64,000 nucleotides of DNA. Origin: Mucilaginibacter lacusdianchii. Lineage in GTDB: Bacteria; Bacteroidota; Bacteroidia; Sphingobacteriales; Sphingobacteriaceae. Below, piece by piece: positions 60,162 to 64,000 of the stretch (within the stretch, counting starts at the first letter, position 1; each line of letters starts with the position of its first letter). Under the pieces are notes generated by a model. That model ran no database searches. It had not been told where the DNA came from and saw nothing but the letters and a program-made list of their open reading frames with translations. The DNA lies in assembly GCF_009770985.1 (NCBI RefSeq), contig NZ_WSRW01000003.1:231274-295273 (forward strand). The letters run 5' to 3'. Position numbers and translations under genes: made by a program.

Positions 60162-63002
60162 ATGAAATATTCTAAAATTGCGTTGTTCGTTTTCCTCGCT
60201 GGCCTACCCGCACTTGGTAATGCCCAGATTATGCCAAAAACGGCATCGCCCGGCAAATCCAGTAGCAGTCAACCGCTTCCGTTAAACCCGCTAGTTAGAA
60301 CCGGCAAACTACCCAATGGATTTACGTACTATATTCAAAGAAATACGGAGCCCAAAAACCGTGCTTATTTATATCTGGCCAATAAAGTTGGTTCCATTTT
60401 GGAGACTGAAGAACAACAAGGTTTGGCTCACTTTATGGAGCATATAAATTTTAACGGTACCACGCACTTCCCTAAAAATGAATTAGTAAATTATCTACAA
60501 ACAGCCGGTGTTAGATTTGGCGCCGACCTTAATGCTTATACAAGCTTTGATGAAACCGTTTACATGTTACCCATACCATCAAACAAGCCCGATGTGTTAG
60601 CCAACGGTTTGCAGATTATGCGCGATTGGGCACACGGAGCCACGCTGGATGTGGAAGAGATTAATAAGGAACGGGGGGTGATTTTAGAAGAGAAACGGTT
60701 GGGGCAGGGTGCCGCGCAACGCATGCGAAACCAGTATATGCCGGTAATGTTCAACGGATCCCGATATGCGTCACGCCTTCCCATAGGCCAGGAAAAGATA
60801 TTACAGACCTTTAAGCCCGAAACTATCAAAGCTTTTTTTAATGATTGGTACCGGCCCGATCTGCAGGCGTTAATTATTGTAGGCGATGTAGATGTTAGTG
60901 CTATGGAGGCTTCGGTAAAAAAAATGTTTTCTACACTCAAAAATCCGGCGAAAGAGAAAGCCAGAACGGCTTACACTGTCCCGCTAACCGGAAAGAATCA
61001 ATTTATTGTTGCTACAGACAAAGAATTTCCTCAAACAGTAGTACAGGTTTTCTTTAAGCATACTGGTAAAACCATCAAGAGCAATATGGATTACCGGACA
61101 CAAATGGTAGAAAGCTTAATGAACCAGATGCTGGCTGTACGTTTCAGTGATTTGAGTAAGGTGTCTGATCCGCCATTTGTGAATGCGGGGGCCGGTAACA
61201 GTGAGTTTATCTCCAACCTGGAAGCGTTTACCGGTTATGTTAATGCTAAGCCAGGGCAGCTGGAACAGGGCTTTAAGGCCTTGTGGAGCGAACTGGAACG
61301 GGCCCGGCAATATGGTTTCACTGCGGGCGAACTGGAGCGTGCTAAAACGAGTTATCTCAAACGAGTAGAATCGCAGTGGCGGGAAAAAGACAAAACACAG
61401 TCGGCAAACTTTGTAGACGAATACTTAAAGCACTTTTTACATGGCGAAGCCTCACCAGGTATTGACGCAGAGTACAAGCTGGCGCAGCAGTATCTGCCAG
61501 GTATCACGCTCACAGAAACCAGTACACTGATACAGCAGCTTATTGAAGCACAAAACCGGGACATTATTATTATGGCACCCGAAAAAGACAAAGCAACCTT
61601 GCCCACCGAGGCAGACGTTACTGGTTGGATAAGTGCAGTACGCCAGTCGGGTGTGACGGCATATAAAGAGGAAGCAACATCAGCGGTGCTGATGGCCGTT
61701 AAACCGGTAGCCGGAAAGGTTATCTCAGAAAAGAAAAATGATAATCTAGGTATTACGGAGTTAACCTTGAGCAACGGCGTTAAGGTAATATTAAAGCCTA
61801 CCACGTTTAACAATAACCAAATCAGCTTCACTTCATTTAGCCCCGGTGGTACATCCCTGGTTAGTGATGCTGATTATCAATCAGCCGCAAATGCCGCGAG
61901 CATACTGGCTTCGGGTGGCCTCAGTAACTTGAATGCTGTACAGTTACCCAAAGTACTGAACGGCAAAGTGGCTGGTGCCATGCCTTATATCTCCGAACGG
62001 ACTGAGGGTGTATCAGGAAGCGCTGCTCCTGCTGATCTGGAAACCGCTTTGCAGTTAACACATCTGTATTTCACCAAACCCAGAAAAGATACCGCGATAT
62101 TCAAGGGTATCATCTCGCGGGTAAAATCGTCCCTGGCAAACCGGGAAAACGATCCGGGAAATGTATTTAACGACACCATTAGTGCTGTTCTGGGTAGCTA
62201 CAACGTGCGGCGCACCGGTCCAAGCATTGGTAAACTGAACCAGATTGATCTGGAGAAGGCCTATCAAATTTATAAGGATCGTTTCGCTGATGCTTCAGAT
62301 TTTACTTTCCTTTTTGTAGGAAGCTTTGATGTTGGAAAGATTAAACCATTGCTTGTGCAGTACTTAGGTTCACTGCCCGCACTAGGCCGTAGAGAAGCAG
62401 CTAGAGACTTGGGTATACATACTCCTGAAGGACGAATTAACAAGATTGTTTATAAAGGAACGGAGAATAAAGCTACGGTATACATGATTTTGAGTGGCCG
62501 TTACGACTATAATATGGAAAATAATTTGAGGCTTGATGCCTTAAAGGAAATCATTGGTTTTAGGATGTTGGATCGTTTGCGTGAGTCGGAAGGCGGGGTA
62601 TATACGCCGGGCGTGAGGGTTAATTATAGCAAAAGTCCACAATCGCGTTATGCATTCTTCGTCAACTTCGGATGTTCTCCGGCTAACCGGGAAAAACTTT
62701 TAGCCGCTGCAATGGAAGAAATTAATCGTCTTAAAAAAGATGGCCCAACAGTAGCCGCACTCCAGAAGTTTATCGCACAGGAAAAGAACAGCACGGAAAC
62801 AGCCTTAAAAACTAATAACTTTTGGTTGAGTTATCTGAATAGCCAGTATCAAAACGGTGAAGACCCTAATGAGATATTGCGCTACATGGAACGGTTAAAC
62901 AAACTAAATCAGGATGTTGTTAAGGCCGCTGCAAATTTGTATCTGAGCGATAAAAACCAAATAATATTCAGTCTGCTGCCAGAAGAGCGGCCAGGCAATT
63001 AA
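60162..63002 (+). CDS. M16-family zinc peptidase (insulinase/pitrilysin-like), secreted
   Basis: The ATG at 60162 is preferred over 60108 because it starts a good signal peptide (MKYSKIALFVFLAGLPALGNAQ). The 946-residue product has the inverted zinc motif HFMEH (GLAHFMEHINFNG) and the distal Glu region in NKERGVILEEKRLG, followed by a second, inactive M16 half (ITELTLSNGVKVILKPTTFN). Two-lobed M16 peptidases degrade peptides inside a closed chamber in the periplasm. Downstream of a SusC/SusD, TlpA and DsbD set, it could digest imported peptides after their disulfides are reduced. Confidence 0.93.
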   Translation: MKYSKIALFVFLAGLPALGNAQIMPKTASPGKSSSSQPLPLNPLVRTGKLPNGFTYYIQRNTEPKNRAYLYLANKVGSILETEEQQGLAHFMEHINFNGTTHFPKNELVNYLQTAGVRFGADLNAYTSFDETVYMLPIPSNKPDVLANGLQIMRDWAHGATLDVEEINKERGVILEEKRLGQGAAQRMRNQYMPVMFNGSRYASRLPIGQEKILQTFKPETIKAFFNDWYRPDLQALIIVGDVDVSAMEASVKKMFSTLKNPAKEKARTAYTVPLTGKNQFIVATDKEFPQTVVQVFFKHTGKTIKSNMDYRTQMVESLMNQMLAVRFSDLSKVSDPPFVNAGAGNSEFISNLEAFTGYVNAKPGQLEQGFKALWSELERARQYGFTAGELERAKTSYLKRVESQWREKDKTQSANFVDEYLKHFLHGEASPGIDAEYKLAQQYLPGITLTETSTLIQQLIEAQNRDIIIMAPEKDKATLPTEADVTGWISAVRQSGVTAYKEEATSAVLMAVKPVAGKVISEKKNDNLGITELTLSNGVKVILKPTTFNNNQISFTSFSPGGTSLVSDADYQSAANAASILASGGLSNLNAVQLPKVLNGKVAGAMPYISERTEGVSGSAAPADLETALQLTHLYFTKPRKDTAIFKGIISRVKSSLANRENDPGNVFNDTISAVLGSYNVRRTGPSIGKLNQIDLEKAYQIYKDRFADASDFTFLFVGSFDVGKIKPLLVQYLGSLPALGRREAARDLGIHTPEGRINKIVYKGTENKATVYMILSGRYDYNMENNLRLDALKEIIGFRMLDRLRESEGGVYTPGVRVNYSKSPQSRYAFFVNFGCSPANREKLLAAAMEEINRLKKDGPTVAALQKFIAQEKNSTETALKTNNFWLSYLNSQYQNGEDPNEILRYMERLNKLNQDVVKAAANLYLSDKNQIIFSLLPEERPGN

Positions 63003-63289
63003 ATAGCGTGCAAAGCTGTGCAATGTCTTAGCATTGCAGTTATCAAATTAAGAATCTGATACCCAAAAGGCATAGCATGGTATGCATTGATGACAATTAT
63101 CTCAAATTCATGTAGGATAAGCGATAATTAACGAGCTTCAATTCTAAACAAAGCAACCCCAAGCTGTAAAAGCGAGTGGCTGTTTTGTTTAAACTCTTTA
63201 AGTTGATGGCTATCATTCAGAATCTTGACATATATTAGGTACGGTAACTAACTGATGGTATTGTAAAGGAAAAAATTATAGGTTTCTAA

Positions 63290-63715
63290 ATCAACAGTTT
63301 TTCTTAAGTAACTGCATGTCTTCACTAATTTTGCTGTCATTACCTTTGCATAGATTTGCTTAGGCCTTATACTAGTATGTCCCATTATTTTAGTAACGCT
63401 CTAAATAGGTACGCCGTTGTTTAATGTTACGGTCGTTGCGAAGGTATGCCGGGCAATGTGAAAGGTAAGCAATTTGCTAATCCTGAAATCTTAAACTGGA
63501 TGTTGTCTAAGTAGGTGTTTAAGGCTTGAGCTCTGCCTTGCTGCCGGTTGCCCGCTCGGTGGCATTATCCCATTTGCCGGGATCGCACTTGCGGCTGACC
63601 GCAAGTTTCCTACACTGGCCGTCTATCGTAATGCGGAGATAGATAGGATATCTCGCCTAACGAATAATTTTTTGGCTTTCTGAATGAAAAGCAGGGAGAG
63701 TGTGGTTCTCATACC
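63290..63715 (-). pseudogene. Decayed tyrosine recombinase with internal deletion
   Basis: On the minus strand the Arm domain is recognisable near 63540-63660 (YPIYLRITIDGQCRKLAVSR, KCDPGKWDNATERATGSKAE). It runs straight into the end of the catalytic domain near 63310-63470 (LTFHIARHTFATTVTLNNG, VTKIMGHTSIRPKQIYAKV, with the HxxR box and Tyr). The core-binding part and first half of the catalytic domain (about 200 residues) are missing, and a stop and frameshifts are present. It is the stump of another lost element. No attachment repeat was found beside it. The rest of 63003-64000 holds no gene. Confidence 0.7.
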
Positions 63716-63865
63716 TTTTGATCAATTAAAAAAGTGAAACTAATTTGATTAATTAATCATCAGGAATCAAGATGTTTGTGTGCTGAACCTGCTGCTGATC
63801 GGTCTATTATGAACTGATTCGTGAGTTGCTTTTGTTGGTTCTAGATGACTCCCGAATTATTCACA

Positions 63866-63881
63866 CACACACACACATTGT
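63866..63881. repeat. Short CA dinucleotide repeat
   Basis: A run of CACACACACACACACA lies in non-coding sequence near the right end of the window. It is a simple sequence tract with no evident function. Confidence 0.6.
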
Positions 63882-63915
63882 GATTTGCTAAATAATTTGG
63901 TGTACCCCTGAAATG

Positions 63916-63951
63916 AAAAACGCCTCAGATGAGGTCATCTAAGGCATTTTT
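63916..63951. terminator. Bidirectional terminator near the window end
   Basis: AAAAACGCCTCAGATGA and TCATCTAAGGCATTTTT form a long stem with two mismatches around a two-base loop; the A-run and T-run make it usable in both directions. Confidence 0.7.
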
Positions 63952-64000
63952 GCTGTCGTTAATATTGACTTTGCGGAATGGACGGCTCCGTAACCCTGTC

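Noticed and set aside
61352..61831. 159-residue minus-strand frame inside the M16 peptidase
   Set aside because: Antisense shadow with no motif.

Overview
The window is a chromosomal segment of a Bacteroidota bacterium, most like a soil or plant-associated Sphingobacteriaceae such as Mucilaginibacter or Pedobacter. The evidence is a SusC/SusD pair driven by an ECF sigma factor and a FecR anti-sigma factor, many glycan hydrolases, Bacteroidota-type tyrosine recombinases, and promoters of the TTTG-N19-TAnnTTTG type (best seen in front of tRNA-Pro at 17222-17252). The genus is inferred, not demonstrated.

Region 1 (1-16984) is catabolic. It holds the end of a GH78 rhamnosidase, a decayed GH2 fragment, a GH106 rhamnosidase, a DUF5703 glycosidase and a sialate O-acetylesterase, then fructose-1,6-bisphosphatase and an AraC regulator. 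A five-gene operon follows: Fe-dependent alcohol dehydrogenase, DapA-family aldolase, PdxA-type dehydrogenase, DUF1537 acid-sugar kinase and a sodium/solute symporter. The kinase and PdxA pair is the established route from four-carbon acid sugars to dihydroxyacetone phosphate.

Region 2 (about 17324-46084) is a 28.7 kb island inserted into the 3' end of tRNA-Pro(UGG). The tRNA end is repeated at 46061-46084, and the island supplies a replacement terminator behind the tRNA. It carries an integrase with a one-base frameshift, an ORF6N protein, a MobC/relaxase module with a nested gene, and a dense set of defence-type genes. These are: (a) a SMEK-APAZ protein overlapping a catalytically dead short prokaryotic Argonaute; (b) an HExxH protein with an unknown partner; (c) a 1306-residue SMEK-STAND NTPase; (d) a DRT2/UG2-like reverse transcriptase with a roughly 290-nt untranslated leader behind a promoter-like box; (e) a nucleotidyltransferase-like/HEPN gene split by an in-frame TGA; (f) an AAA+ ATPase and subtilase pair; (g) a Lit-like (U49) metallopeptidase; and (h) DUF4238 and HEPN-like proteins. 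A tRNA-Met-like relic at 38304-38353 suggests the island is composite.

Region 3 (46085-64000) starts with a decayed older integrase beside the right attachment site. It continues with a sigma/anti-sigma-controlled SusC/SusD locus, two TlpA-like thioredoxins, a broken Lrp/AsnC regulator, a cysteine synthase-like enzyme, a DsbD pair and an M16 peptidase, a combination that points to uptake and processing of thiol- or peptide-containing substrates. The last kilobase holds another decayed integrase.

The most interesting candidates are the SMEK-APAZ/short Argonaute operon, the reuse of the SMEK domain on a STAND NTPase 3.2 kb away, and the reverse transcriptase with its structured leader.
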